Of a DNA stretch of 64,000 nucleotides, positions 1 to 12,120 are shown piece by piece. The first letter of the stretch is position 1. Each line of letters starts with the position of its first letter. This DNA comes from Campylorhamphus procurvoides (Eukaryota > Chordata > Aves > Passeriformes > Dendrocolaptidae): positions 1,214,358 to 1,278,357 of the forward strand of contig WBMV01008303.1 in the NCBI GenBank assembly GCA_013396655.1, read 5' to 3'. Made by a program: the position numbers and the translations under genes. The notes under the pieces are model-generated. The model did no database searches. It saw nothing but the letters and a program-made list of their open reading frames with translations, and was not told the origin of the DNA.

Positions 1-59
1 AAAGGTGTGAATCAAAACAGCTCCCTTAGTAATGTTGTTTGTTTATTTGTTTTTGTTAG

Positions 60-209
60 GATCTCGTCTCTCTAGTTGTGGAGGAAGAATCTCAGAAATG
101 TGCAAATTCAGGCCTCTGCTTCCCAGGTCCTGTTCCTCATCCTGTGATCCTGGAGATTGGCTGTGGCTCTGGAGCAATTGCTCTGAGTCTGCTGTGCAAA
201 CTGCCACAG
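60..209 (+). CDS. HEMK1: HEMK1 exon with SAM-binding loop
   Basis: This 150-bp exon encodes 50 whole codons. The acceptor is a T-rich tract ending in TTAG at 56-59, and the donor is GTGAGC at 210. It encodes the [11 protein letters not shown] motif, the glycine-rich motif I of class I methyltransferases; GCGSG falls at 159-173. The preceding intron occupies 1-59 and continues out of the window, so upstream exons exist but are not visible. Confidence 0.95.
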
Positions 210-3200
210 GTGAGCTGTCTTCAGTGCTCCTGGTAAAAAGCATGTCTGTGTTAGAGGGCAGTGCTCTCTGCTCATCTTCACGGAGATGTCACAGACTTCT
301 CTGGTGGGATTTTGGCAGCTCAGGTCTGTGACAGTCAGGCTCTGTAAGCTCATACTGGGGAGAGGAGGGGCATTTGGGAATTGCTCTCTCAGGGCGTCTG
401 CAGGAGTAGCAGAAATGTGGAATAAAATAAGTGAAGGTGCTCATTCTTCAGCTGTTGCAGCTCACTATTAATCACCTTACCTTGAAGCCCTGGTGGGTGT
501 TGGTTTAAGCTGATAACCTGAGCTGAGGACAGGAGGGACTGAGGCACAGGGGCACACTCAGTAATCGAATTTATGGGGCAGTCATCTCTGAAAATCACCT
601 TGCTGTGAATCAAAAGATCTTGTCTCTAGGAGACTGGATGAACACAGGGAAGGGATTACCATAGCAGTGTCAGTACTTGGGATCAATATGACAAGCACAT
701 GTCACTGCCACAACTGCCAAGCCACCTTTTAGAAGTCTTTTGTTCCCTAGTAACAACCCACACCTTCTAAAGAGAGGGAGAAGAGCAGGAAGGGGACTGA
801 GATCTGGGTAACCAAAGCCCTTCTTGCCCCTGATTTCTTGGGGCATGTGACATGTTTACTGAGATACCCTTGGTAAAGAAAATGAGAAGTGAATCCAAGA
901 TCACATTGCATGTAGTTAAGGGAAAAATATTCCCCTTTTCTCAGAACTGCAGACCAGCCAGTTCCTTCTCATGAATAAGAATTGCTCTTGCCAACTCCCC
1001 CTCTTGTGGAAGTATAAACCTTGCTCTGTAAGAATTAGAGGTTGATGCCTGTGTTGGGAGGGGTGTTCCCTCCTCCCAGTGACCTGAGAAGGTTAATACT
1101 TGAGCTTCATGACTTCAGAGTCTAATTGCTCTGATTTCCTGAGCTAGGAGAAGAGGTTCATGCTCTTTCCCTTGCTTGGTAAGTTAAAGAGCTCTGTCAG
1201 TCTGTCTCTGTAACTGACAACAGTCCTTTCCCAGCACAAACTATTGTGCCCAGAGAAATAAGGAGCCTTGACTGATTAGAATTATTGGTACCCACACTGA
1301 CAGTTAAATGGAGTTTACACTGTGTAATCTCTTTAGTGTTTGAGGCAGAATTTGGCACTACGATACTGAGAAAACAGCAGTAACTTTTCATTTATGGACT
1401 TGGCTGTGTCCTTCACCTTAAGGGTCAGGTTCATGTGTGTGGGTTCTAGCCTGGGGCTGTGAAATTAGTCCCCTTAGGAATGATGGCCAACCACACCAAC
1501 ATCTGCAAATGCAAAGTGGTTTCTTCAAGCATGCATTCTCTGTGTAAATTCTTGCCAATATCTGTGCTTAAAAAACATTAGGCAAAGCAAAACCAAGGTA
1601 GGCCTTTGCCTGTGGCCTTCCCAAGGTGGAATGGAAGGTCAAACAAGTCTCTTAGCTATGTAACCCTGTCTCTCAACATCATGCTGGAGAACTCTCAAGT
1701 ACTTGATGCACAGTCAAGTGCGTGCAGTCAATATAGGGCAGGCAATGTGATGTAAGGACTGCAGTGGAGTAACTAGGTAAAAGGTGTCTGCATGGCAGAT
1801 GGAAAATTTCAGAACCTCTGTCCAAGTTGTTTTAATCCTGGGAGGGATTCTGTCTACATTAGAGAGGAGGAACCTACAACATGATATTCCTTCAGCCTGT
1901 CCACCCCAGACTAGCCAATGTTGAGTCTCACACTACCAGGGGCTGTGGGTGTATCAGGTAAGCTGAGTCAGCCTGTTGCTGTGGGCTCAGATGCCTGTCT
2001 GTTTCTGGGGGCTCCTGGCTGTGCTGCAGAGTGTCTTTGGTCACGTTAGTGCCTTACTAGACATGACTCACAATCCCAGCAATGCCCCAAATACATTCTT
2101 CATGAGCTGTTCCTCTCAGGAGCCAAGAGTGAGCAGTCAGTTGTCAGTTTGGATCTTGCATGTTTGGCAGAGCTTGTCTGCGCGGGAACCTTGATGTTGT
2201 AACGTGTGCTTGGTGGGGTTTGTTGTTTTCTTCTGTCCCAGAGCCAGGTCATAGCCATGGATAAAGAGGAGGCTGCTGTGGATCTCACCAGGGAGAACGT
2301 ACATAGGTACAAGACCACCTCTCACTCATTTTTTGTAAATTGTTGCTTGAGAAAGACCGAGTCCTCAATAATTGTAGTTCATTTTTATCACCACTGGAAA
2401 CCAGAGAATGTTTAGTTGGTTGAGCTCCTGAAGCATGTAATAACTCAGCAGAAAACCACTTGGGTTTACCAGAGTATTTTTCCTTTGACTTGTGAATGTG
2501 CTTTGCAAAGACAGCAACCTCAATAAAGCAATAGTGCTTACATACTGTCGTCAAGGTTTTCCAACTGTATCTTGGTAACTCCTCTTATCCCTTTCTGTGA
2601 ACTCAGGAAGCTCAGAGCAGCAGTAGGAATGTTTATGTCACTTGGGAGGTTCAGGACGAGTGTAGCCTGAACCTCAGTCTCTCTGGCTCCCCAGAGCGTT
2701 ATTGCTGTGCCTGTGTCTGTCGTTGCTCCTCTAGAAAGAAGCTTGCACACTCAAGTAGCACTTTGCCTCTGATATGCTCTGAGTGTGATGTCCCTCAGGA
2801 TCCTCCTTGCAGTCTTGGTTTAGTGGGAATGGTGCTGCAGGGCCCTGTGCCGTTTGGACACCTGTGCTGAGGCTGGATGTTCAGAGCTGCTGAATCAAAC
2901 CCCTTGTGCCTGAAGTCAGGACAGATGTCTGTCAGGTTCACCTGGTCCTTCCTAGTGCCTCTACTTCCTTAGCTGGTTCTTCTGTCAGGTTGTTTTGGAC
3001 CGTCACTACCACAGGGAGCTCCAGAGCTGGAATCCCAGTCTCTGTAGACACTGTGAAAGGTACAGAGCTCCACACTGCATCCATGTCCTCAGTAACTTCT
3101 GGGCCCTTGGCATTATCAAAGCCATATCACAAAGAATTCCTATTGCTGTACAGCTGTGAGTCCCAGGAGGTGCTCATTAGCTGGAATATCTGTCCACAGG

Positions 3201-6200
3201 GCCCACGTGCCCTTTTTTCCCAAGCTGCTGCCAGCACTGGGGCTACAGAGCCAGGATACTTCTGGTTCTGGCTGACCTGAACTGCATCTCTTCACTTCTT
3301 GCAACCCAGTCCCAGCTCATAATGAGTCTGAAGAGAATAAGCCCTTCTCAGACTTGTCACCTCACTGTCACCCTTTGCCTCCTAGCCCAGTTACAGGGAA
3401 TGGGGAGCAGAGGTTTCCTTCTCATGGTGTCAGTCCAAATTCTGTTGCAATTTTTCATAGATATATTGAAAGCTGGCCAGATCTTTGCCTTCTTGGTAGA
3501 TTATTGTTCTGTCATCTGGGAAAAATAGTCTTGCTAATTAACATTGCTTGTTGGCCTAAGAGTGGAGTGTAAATACCATGTCAGAGAACCTCATATTTCT
3601 CCATGGATATTTTCGTTGCATCCTTACAATCTTGTCCATGGCATGGTGCCCTGTAGCTCTTGGGAGAGAAGCCAGCAGGATAAGCTGGGTACTGCTTGAC
3701 TGACCCCAGCTTGGATCCTGCCTGCTTTTCAGAGCTCCCTTATCCCAGCTGTGTTCTCGAGATGCTTAGGTGAGTCTTACTCTCACTGCATCAATCCTGG
3801 TGCCAGATGGTCCATCTGGGCACATGGCACCCAGTGCAGGAATCCCTCCCTTTCCTGATATCTGTATTTGCTGACAGGGCAGGAGCACAGGTACTCAGCT
3901 AAGGCAAGTAGGACTTGGCTGTAAGGCCACTGTGGTGGGAGGAGAGCATATGCTGTGAAGATCTGGGCAGTTGTGTCCACGCTGAGGACAGGAGTTAGGG
4001 GACAGTGCCAGACTCTGCCACAATGTGCTGTTGCTGGTCTGGGAATGACAGCTCCTGTGCAGGGCTTGGAGTCTTGCTCCTACAGTAGATCCTGACCAGC
4101 CTTGTCTTTCTGACATTGTTCAAATGTCTTCATGAGGGCCAGGGTCAAAACTGGTGAGAAAAGAGAGATATTTTATTGAGTGGACCACATGGATGAGGAA
4201 TTAGAGGTTCTGTTCCTTCCTCGCTGTTTCTCCCTATTTCTATGACCTCTCCTTTAGTATCAGGCTACTTTCAGACTGGTCTCTCTTTCCTGTCCCAGGA
4301 GCATCAAGGGAGCTTTGCTCAGGATTCCTAACATTTAAGGGGATCACTGTCTCGCTTATTTTTCCCTGTCAAAGAGCATATAGAGGAGCTGCACCCTGGA
4401 ATCACCATGGCTGCACAGTGTGCTCTTTGCTTTGCATTTTGTTCCTCGGGCAAAGAGCAGATCCTAAACATTCCAGCTTGAAGGGAATCCAGCTGCAGTC
4501 AGTGGGTGTGGTGCAAGTGTATCAGATAAGAGGTGCAATATTTAATGATCTGTTTGTAGAATGTACTGTTCATGAATCCACACAAGCACACTTCCTGATC
4601 TCTCTTCTTTCTATTCTTGCATCTGGAATTTTACAGGCTGCAGCTCCAGGAGAGGATTCACATCATCCACCAAGATGTTTCACACAGTAACTCTTTTTCA
4701 CTGTTACAATTCCCTTTGTCTTTCTCCCATTTTCCTTTGATGGGGGAGACAGGCATGACATACACCCAAGGGACCCCCTGTGGATGCAGTTGACAGGAGG
4801 GTATTGAAGTTAATAGAGAAAAAGGTCAGTAGAAGTGAGCCAGTGAAGCTTTTCTCTTCAGAGAGTGCCAGGCCATATGATCAGCTGAGGGAAGTCCCTG
4901 ACTGCATCAGAAGGTGAATTGTTCCTGGGTTTAGGTGTCCACAGGTTGTGTGTGAGCTGGTAGTACAGGTGCTCTTTGTTGTTCCTGGGGAGAGGCAAAT
5001 ATATACGGGGTGTAATCCATTCCATGCTGACATGGATGCTTTAGATAAACATGTGGATGCCTGTCTCTCCCTCAGTGTTAGAGGGAGCCCATATATTTAG
5101 CTTAGATTAAATACCCAGTCTTATTCACCTGAAATTAGGTGAGGTGAGCCAGGGAAGGGTATTTGTCTTCCCCAGACCTGGCTGAAACCAGTTAAAACTG
5201 ACATTTGCTGAGGCTTACCCAGTTAGGTGGATGCTTGGCTGTTTCCTGGGTAGGAGGTTGACACTGAGCTTGCAGGGAAGGTGTTGTGATTCTTTTCTAG
5301 GTACTGCCAAACAGCTCCTGCTCTGGGGCCCCATAGATGTCATAGTCAGTAACCCCCCGTATGTTTTCCATGAAGACATGGCTTCCTTGGATGCAGAAAT
5401 CCTCCGGTAATCAGACAAACAGACTGCTCCTCTCCTGTTCCTCGGAGCAAGGTTTTCTGTCTGCTTCCTTGTGCTTCACACAAAGCGTGCAAATGTATTA
5501 TACATGTGCAAAGTGTAGGTGTGTTTATATGGTATGTAACAATTCAGTGTTACTTTGATACTGCTTACAGGCCTGAAGCAGTATCGAAGTATTTTAAATA
5601 TTCATTAAAATGGAAAAAGCACACACTTTGTAACCAACAAGTTCTCAATCCAAAATTGTTTCAGAGCATTTTTCCTGTTAGACTTTGTTTTTTAACAATT
5701 GGTGTGAGTTTATGAAAGAGTAATGTGAGCAGCTTTTTGTGGTGGGTGGAAGTGCTGCTGTCCATTCTCATTCCAATACTTGTCTTAAGCAGGAAAAAAA
5801 AAAAAAGAATAAGCTCTTTTCGGATATGAAACTACTTCGTGTGTGCTGGTTCTTCCCCAAAATCCACTGTCATGCATGTCAGAACAAAGTCCTGTCCCTA
5901 CCTGTGTACGAGATGTTCACCTGCTCAGCAGGCAGGCTGAGCTGGCTGTTGAGAGCAGGCAGTGATCCCTTGCTGGGCAACCCCCTCTCTGCCTGTCCAG
6001 CTAACACAGAAAGGGCAGATCCATGTGTTGGGACTGTGAGACCCTGGCTGCATAATCACTGTTGAATGTCATCTTCTTCCCACACTCCAGCTATGAGGAC
6101 CTTGATGCACTGGATGGGGGAGATGATGGGATGAGAGTCATCAAAACAATTCTGGCTTTGGCTCCTTCTCTCCTGAAGGATTCTGGGTAAGCACTGCTCT

Positions 6201-8377
6201 CTCTTTGAATTTTGTGTCTTTTATCCAGTCGCTTCTGTAACTTCTACACCTTCTCCTGTGAAAACAAAACAGAGGGAAAATAGTTGTAAAATTGTCCCTG
6301 TGTTGTCCCATTTAATAATAGCAGTTTAAAAAATGTCATGTGTATGAACAAAATGAGCTTGAAATGGGTTAATAAAGGGATAGAGGCCTTCCTTGGCTTG
6401 GTGGTGGTGCTTTGTGGTCATTAGTGCCATGAGAACCTTTAAAGATCAAAGCAGGAACAAGAAGAACATGGAAGAGAGTGCAAAAAGCAGGGAAACTTCC
6501 TAAGGAGAATGACTGATGGCAGGAGAAGCATTGTAGAACTCTGGGAGGATGGATGTGGATCTCCACTTCCCTCCCACCCTTTAATTAGGGGAAACTTGGT
6601 TATTGTGCCAGTATACAATGCTGAATATCCCAGGAGGGAGAAGATCAGTCAGGGATAGTTTCTTCAATGTTCAGTTTCTCCATGATTAGTATTCAAGTCT
6701 GGTTGTCCCTATTCTCTGTCATGTGGGATCCATTTTGAAGATCATCGTGCTGATAACCAAAAGTCTGAATGTACTGTTCATGTGCCAGGGCATTCACACA
6801 TCCTGTTAAAGATTCCTGACATTTGGCCAGCATAAGGGAGGTTGTTGAAAATCTGCTGTTTTGAGAAGAAGAATAGGAATATTGAGAGGCATAGCCCATG
6901 CAGAATTCATTCCTCATGCTTTGCATGACAAAAAGAGTAGAAGATGCTCCTCAGAACTTCCCAGCCACAGACTGGTCCCATGGGGTTGCTTGTTAGGATT
7001 ATTTCTTTTCCTTCTTTTTTGCTTATTTTATAAGGTGGAGCCCCCATTGAGGAGTGGAATTTTTCTAGGGTCAGAAATGAGATCCACACCCAGCTTGATG
7101 AATTTGTAGGCAGCATTCAGTGTTGGATGTTTTAGGAATTCTCAGGAGAGTGTATGATGGGGCTTGGCCTCTGTCCTTTGCCTGCTAAACTTGTATCTTG
7201 CCATGCTGCCCCAGGCCATGTCCAGCTCCATCACTCACTGTGCCTGTGAACTGGGATGGTCCTGCCTCATCACAGGAGGGCACATGGGAAGTGGGCTGCT
7301 GTTGTAAAGCCTGGCAGAAATGGAAGTAGCCTTGCAGTGTCCAGGCCTAGTGCTGGTGCCCTAACTGAGGCTGACTGGTTACTTTTGTGTGGGCCTGAAT
7401 GCTGGTTCATGGAGACATTTACTGTGGGGAGGTGTGTGTGCTGACTTGTACTTTATGGCTCTCACTGCTCATACACAGAGGAACTTCACCCTGCCAGGGC
7501 AGTGCTCAGTATTCCTGCATTTGCAGCATGGAATTGCACTTTGGCCTTAAATCTGTGGGGCCTTCAGGAAGACATTGCTGGTGCTGTCTCTGCATAGGCT
7601 TCAAAAGGGCTCCTTACATCTTAGTACAGGGATTTGAGTACCATGGGAATTCCCCCCCAGGTTCAACACTTTCTTCCCTGAAGGAGGCACTTGGGACCTG
7701 CATCTGAAATGGACAGCTAAGATCTGGTTGAGGATTACTGGATTTCAGTGTGTTTACTGACCTTTTCATTTCCCACTGGTAGGAGTCATCCAAAAGGAAA
7801 GACTTTAATTTTTATCAGTTTAACAACCTAAACATGTGCATTTCCCCACTTATTACTCCTGAATGTGTCTTTTCAGGAGTGTATTTCTGGAAGTTGATCC
7901 CAGACACCCAAATATGGTGGAGCACTGGCTACAGGCACATCCAAACTTACTACTCACCCTCCGTGCCATTCACAAGGACTTCTGTGGCAAGTAAGTATTT
8001 TTTTACCTTCAGATTTTTGCTTCAGTTGTAGGTCTGTGTCCTGTGTAGAATATGTCCCTGCACCCTGATGTGTTGAATGAACTCAGCCAGAGAAGGTCCA
8101 CAGCTTAAGCCAGTCTTTGACAAAATAGGGGTTCTCTTGTAGTATCTCAGCCTTCTGATATCCTGAGACAGCCTGGCAAGTGTTTGAGTCATAAATTCTG
8201 ACACAGGTAAGCATTTCTGATGGGATGACAGGCTCTGGTGGGATTATTGCTGTCAGAAAATTACTGCTTTTACAGGATAGAGGTAGAGACACGTTCTCCC
8301 CGAGTGATACTTAAAACTCTGGTCATTCTTTTTCCCACAGGCCAAGGTTTCTGCACATTCAGAAGCAAAGCAGATGA
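60..8377 (+). CDS. HEMK1: HEMK1, release-factor glutamine methyltransferase (C-terminal part, seven exons)
   Basis: Spliced CDS: 60-209, 2242-2306, 4637-4686, 5301-5406, 6091-6186, 7877-7990, 8341-8377. All introns are GT/AG and the phases join without a frameshift, giving 205 residues and a TGA stop. Known role of the family: HEMK1 (PrmC/HemK family) methylates the glutamine of the GGQ motif of mitochondrial peptide-release factors using S-adenosylmethionine. Seen here: the SAM-binding GCGSG loop (residues 34-38 of this part), an acidic MDK segment after the next strand (residues 56-58), the NPPY catalytic motif (106-109) that holds the substrate glutamine, and a C-terminal FLEVDPRHP segment. 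The human protein is about 338 residues, so roughly 130 N-terminal residues (helical substrate-binding domain and mitochondrial presequence) lie left of the window. Introns are 0.35-2.3 kb, and I saw no other gene in them. The identity rests on my memory of the human protein, which aligns along nearly the full length. Confidence 0.95.
2242..2306 (+). CDS. HEMK1: HEMK1 exon, SAM-binding acidic strand
   Basis: This 65-bp exon follows a pyrimidine-rich acceptor ending in CCCAG. It begins [12 protein letters not shown], the second strand of the Rossmann fold, whose acidic residue usually contacts the ribose of SAM. It ends in phase 2 (AG of an arginine codon). The donor GTACAA is weaker than consensus, but the reading frame is restored exactly by the next exon. 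Confidence 0.92.
4637..4686 (+). CDS. HEMK1: HEMK1 short exon
   Basis: This 50-bp exon encodes [16 protein letters not shown], matching the LRLQDRIWIIHLD region of the human protein as I remember it. The acceptor is TTTTACAG and the donor is GTAACT. It enters completing an arginine codon and leaves with one base of a serine codon. It is too short to appear as an independent open frame, so the call depends on phase and similarity. Confidence 0.9.
5301..5406 (+). CDS. HEMK1: HEMK1 catalytic exon with NPPY motif
   Basis: This 106-bp exon follows the acceptor TTCTTTTCTAG. It encodes [16 protein letters not shown]; the NPPY codons are at 5351-5362. NPPY is the signature of amide-nitrogen methyltransferases, where it positions the glutamine amide. 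The donor is GTAATC. This is the most diagnostic exon for the family assignment. Confidence 0.96.
6091..6186 (+). CDS. HEMK1: HEMK1 exon
   Basis: This 96-bp exon follows the acceptor CACACTCCAG and ends before GTAAGC. It encodes the segment [17 protein letters not shown] followed by a hydrophobic helix ([13 protein letters not shown]). This corresponds to the conserved ExxxALxGGxxG stretch after the NPPY motif of HemK/PrmC proteins. The phases match both neighbouring exons. Confidence 0.94.
7877..7990 (+). CDS. HEMK1: HEMK1 exon, FLEVDPRHP segment
   Basis: This 114-bp exon follows TCTTTTCAG and ends before GTAAGT, a consensus donor. It encodes [19 protein letters not shown] and continues to DFCGK. 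This is the penultimate strand-helix of the methyltransferase fold. The DPRHP stretch is shared with vertebrate HEMK1. Confidence 0.94.
8341..8377 (+). CDS. HEMK1: HEMK1 terminal coding exon
   Basis: The acceptor is the pyrimidine tract TCTTTTTCCCACAG ending at 8340. The exon encodes the end of the protein, [11 protein letters not shown], then TGA at 8375-8377. Vertebrate HEMK1 also ends with a PRFLHI block followed by a few variable residues. The 3' untranslated region follows in the same exon. Confidence 0.93.
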
Positions 8378-9013
8378 CAACTGTACCAGACATGACTCCC
8401 TGCAGGATGCTTTTTGCTCTTGAGCACAGCTGAACACTTGAAAACTCCTTTTGCCAGGTGAAAGGAACCTCTACTTCATTCCCCAGTGTGCTGGGGTCTC
8501 CATGCAGTGACAGCCCCCCTCATTTCCTGATACAGACTTCACCCAGAGATGCAGAAGTTCAGCTGAGCATGTGGAAGAGTTTCACCTTCCTCAGGGAACA
8601 GCATGAAACTTTTTAGTCTGTGCTGCTGAAGTGATTCATTAATCTCAGGACCCAAGACAGAAGAGTTCACTAAAAGTACAACTTCTCAACATGCCAGATC
8701 ACCCATTTGACCTAGAAAGGATTCCCTTTTTTTTGGCCTTGACATTAATTTATTCAGAATGTGACCAGATTGGATGATAGGTTCAAACTGGTTTATATTG
8801 GTGTGTGGATTTGCAGGTATAACAGGACGTGACTGACCTGCACATTTCAAATTCAGTTCTATTCCAGGATCCTGAGGCTCCAACAGCAAAGCAGCCTTTG
8901 TTTCCCACTCCTGCTGAGTGGCATGTCACTGAAGGATCAGGGCACATGTTACAGCACCTGATCTACAGCCCTTGCCACTTGGTGGATGCTGCCAGGAACA
9001 GGCAAAGCATTGT

Positions 9014-9019
9014 AATAAA
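9014..9019 (+). promoter_or_regulatory. Candidate polyadenylation signal AATAAA
   Basis: Canonical AATAAA about 640 bases after the HEMK1 stop codon, on the same strand. A GT-rich run (GATCAGTGTC) lies about 25 bases downstream, as expected of a cleavage region. Confidence 0.5.
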
Positions 9020-9087
9020 GATAGTGCTTCAGATCAGTGTCTTTACAAGAATTACTCTGCAATTATTCAGACATCCTAGCAGACCTG

Positions 9088-9093
9088 AATAAA
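9088..9093 (+). promoter_or_regulatory. Second candidate polyadenylation signal AATAAA
   Basis: A second canonical AATAAA lies 74 bases after the first, within CTGAATAAACACC, about 710 bases from the HEMK1 stop. Either signal, or both, could serve HEMK1. The sequence alone cannot decide. Confidence 0.4.
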
Positions 9094-9194
9094 CACCTGA
9101 CACCCACACATTGCTGTGATAGTGATAGAAATGCCCAACTTCCTTGTGAGCCATTTAGTTGCAAGACTTTACAAAGAAGGCCTAACTTACTTAC

Positions 9195-9300
9195 TCCAGT
9201 TTTGCAGATGGAGAAGTTGAAAAACAGGAGGTGAAGTGACTTGTACAAAATTTGACAAGTTAAGTTTGGAGCAGGATTCAGTCTCTTGACAGCTGTGGGA
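9195..9300 (+). repeat. MIR-like ancient SINE remnant
   Basis: The run TTTTGCAGATGGAGAAGTTG, then GGTGAAGTGACTTGTACAAA and GGAGCAGGATTCAG, follows the order of the MIR core and tail: cagatgaggaaactgaggc, then gtgaagtgacttgcccaagg, then ggcagagcaggattcaaac. Several positions are degenerate, as expected for an element inherited from early amniotes. It lies just past the HEMK1 polyadenylation signals. The 5' tRNA-like head is not recognisable. Confidence 0.6.
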
Positions 9301-11811
9301 ATAGCAGGGGTCTGTCTCTTTAGGAAGGATGACTCAGAGCAGGGCTGCCTGAAACAGCACTGAGAAAAGTCCCTGAAATGGACAGTCAACATCATGGCAT
9401 GAATAATGGCAGGATTAAATTCAAGCTGCTGCTTGCTGTTGCTGCTGTGTTGGTGTTGCAAGTTCCTGACCATAGCTAGTGAGGGAAGGAAGGAAAGCAA
9501 GCAAAGGAAAGGATCTGGTCTGCCAGTCAAGTGGAAGCAGTTGCTGGTCCAGTGGAGGTGAGCACTCAGTGGGGCTGGAAGTGTTCAGACAGTGACCCTA
9601 CAGCCTCTGTGCCAGGGCTGGGCTGGGACCTCACTGCCAGACACATCGTGCATCAGCAAACAGTCTGTTTGGAAGGCTGCAGCAGATTCAGAGGCATTAC
9701 ATGAGCACTCCCTTTCCCCTGCACCTCTCCCACTCTCCCTGCTCTTCCATTCACCCCTTAACTCCTGAACATTGGCCCTGCTTTCCCACAGACATCCAAG
9801 CTCCCTCTGACATGCCAGTGCTCGGGTCTCCAGCTGGATCCTTCCCCACCCCCTGGGCTGTTACAGTTCACAGACTGGCCTTTCCCCCCATTGTACCTCA
9901 CACTTCATTTATCCACCCCAGTAGTGAGCCATGTCCTGTACACCCTTTACTTGAAACTGTGAGTCTTCTCTGGCCTGCAGGACCTGCCCTGGTTAAACAC
10001 AGCAGAGGAAATCTGGGGAAAGACAGAACTGAAAAAGATCAGTTAAAGATCAGTTTCAGCACAGCTGATTTCTGGTAGTTTTGCTAGAGCCATGAGTACA
10101 GATTGTAGTCAAAGAGATGATTTTGTTTGGTTGTGGCTTTCTTTTTAATAGCAATTCAGGGGTGTATTTTAAAGTCGGTTTGTCAGACTCTGTTTAGAAA
10201 CTAAATTTAAAGAAATGGGTTCACAGATATCTCCTGGGTGTTAGCAGTGTTCATGTATGAAACAGATCAATACACACAGCTTGCTTCTGCAGGATGCCTT
10301 AAAAGCTGGGTTATGGGAGTGTTAAACTGCATCATGCTGCATTCTTCAGGGGCTGACTGTTCCCCTGCAGCAGGCTGGAGTTAGCTGACCCTCCAAGAGT
10401 GCTGGTGCCTGGGCTGTGGAAGGTAGTGTGCTTTTTCTTGGAAGCATCACTCAGTCACTTGTCTGAGCTCTGAGCAGAACAAATCCCCTGTGAGACAGAC
10501 TATTGGTCTAATCCAGTAGGACAAGCGTTAAATTCCTATATTTATAGCTAAAGCAATGATAAAAATGCTTGCATTTCTGTGGATTTGCATTGCATAGTGG
10601 TTATATATCTTGGAAAATCACATGGTGCTGCTGACCTTTTCATAAAGACAAGAGTGGAGAAAAATTCCTCCCAAGAGGCTGGATGTTCTTGTCAGACTCA
10701 CATCCGAGGGAATGTGCTGGTGTCGTACAGTGTGTTCCTCAGTGCTTTACACACACTGGCCCAGGCTCACTTGGGGACAGAGAAGGTTTTTTGGAGGTGG
10801 TGGCTTTCAGGACCCACAGGCTCCTTGCTGGAGCACTGGGCTGTGCCTGTGGTGCCTGTGAGCAGGAGGCTGAGCTGACACTGGCTCCCTGAGCACGTGA
10901 GCTCTGCAGGGGCTGAGCTGCTCCCTGGAGCCACGGAAGGCTGTGGCGTTTTGTGTAATCCAGTGTCTGACATACATTGAATTTTCTGGGAATTTACTGG
11001 GCCTTTGGGACTGTATTGAGAGGGTGTTTTGATTCCTGAGGTGATGCTTTCAGAGAGGGGCTTTGTTTGCTTTCAGGACCCTGAGGGCTGTGGTTGCGTG
11101 TGTGCTCACATCGTGTTTTGGGGGTTACCGGGTGTGCAGTGCCCCCTGGGGTGAGGGGCCTTCCCCGAGGAGGAGGTGGGAAAGGCTCGCGGTTTGGCAG
11201 AGCCCTGCAGATGGAGCTGCGGCCCCAGTTTAGCTGTGTCTGTGTTGGAGAGGCTCCTGCGTCAGCCTTCCCTCTGCCTGGGGAGCTGCAGAGCCCCGGC
11301 AGAGAGAGAACTGGGGTCAGCAGAGGGCTGAAGGGTCGGTGCAGCTGCAGAGTGGGGCTTTAACCTTGATTCCTGTGGCAGTGAAACAGAGCTTGGACAC
11401 GGGGCTCATGTCAGGGAACTGGAAGGAGACTCACAGCTGTGGTGCAGGATGGGGGGTGTACCTCACCCTATTAATGGGGTCCTGAAGCCCTCTAGGACTG
11501 GAGGTCAGAGGCAGAGAACCATTCTTGCTCTGATGTGATGTCCATGTGAGCACCCCAGAGTGCAAGTATCACCTGTGCTTTCGGTCTCTGCCCAAGATGT
11601 GGGGCAAAAGGGACTTTCATAGGGACCTTAGAGACAAAGAAATAGGTTTATCCTCATGGAGGACAAACCACCTGTGGTCTTGGAGATTGCTGCCCATGTG
11701 AGGAACTGACTGAGTAACCCCACTAGGGTGACACACATTGTCTCTGGGGACTCAGATGACCAAATGTGTGTGGATTACTGCCCAACACTCGATGTTCCTC
11801 GATGTAGGGCC
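9301..11811. other. No gene recognised; ordinary non-coding DNA
   Basis: Short open frames occur on both strands, but none has a recognisable motif or bordering splice signals that I trust. About 11.09-11.36 kb is richer in G and has a few CpG dinucleotides; it is not dense enough to call a CpG island. Confidence 0.55.
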
Positions 11812-12120
11812 ATAGATCAAAATGGTTTGGAAGAGAGCTTGAGAGTCATCTAGCCCAATTTCCCCGTCCAAGTAAGCATCAACTGCCTTACATCATTCCT
11901 GACAAATGTTTGCCCAGCCTGATCTAAAAAGCTCCCTGTACTGATAAGGACTTCTGCATGCAATCTGTTTTGGTGCTTTGTTGCACTATCTGCTGGAAGG
12001 TTGTTCCATGTAATGGCAGCTCTTTGTGAATAAAGCCAAGCACTTCTTGTGTCCTGAGGTAAACTGCTGCCTCTCTTCTTAGAGCTGTTCCTGTGTTTTC
12101 TCAGTCTTCATTTCTGAGGG
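11812..12120 (+). repeat. CR1/L3-type LINE 3'-end remnant
   Basis: The text follows the conserved 3' region of CR1/L3 elements in order: AAAATGGTTTGGAAGAGAGC, GAGAGTCATCTAGCCCAATT, then TGACAAATGTTTGCCCAGCC with TCTAAAAAGCTCCC, then GGAAGGTTGTTCCATG and AGCACTTCTTGTGTCCTGAG. This matches the family phrases for 'attention to the problem region, spread over short conserved blocks', with many substitutions, so it is an old copy. No open reverse transcriptase is present. The orientation and ends are estimates. Confidence 0.65.

Larger units (their letters stand above)
8378..9093 (+). other. HEMK1: HEMK1 3' untranslated region (probable extent)
   Basis: There is no splice evidence after the HEMK1 stop, and this stretch runs up to two AATAAA hexamers. 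No coding frame stands out. The right boundary is inferred from the polyadenylation signals; the actual cleavage site would be 10-30 bases beyond whichever signal is used. Confidence 0.6.

Noticed and set aside
511..575. ACTGAGGCACAGG in a HEMK1 intron as a possible MIR core
   Set aside because: Only about 13 bases match and the neighbouring MIR blocks are missing.
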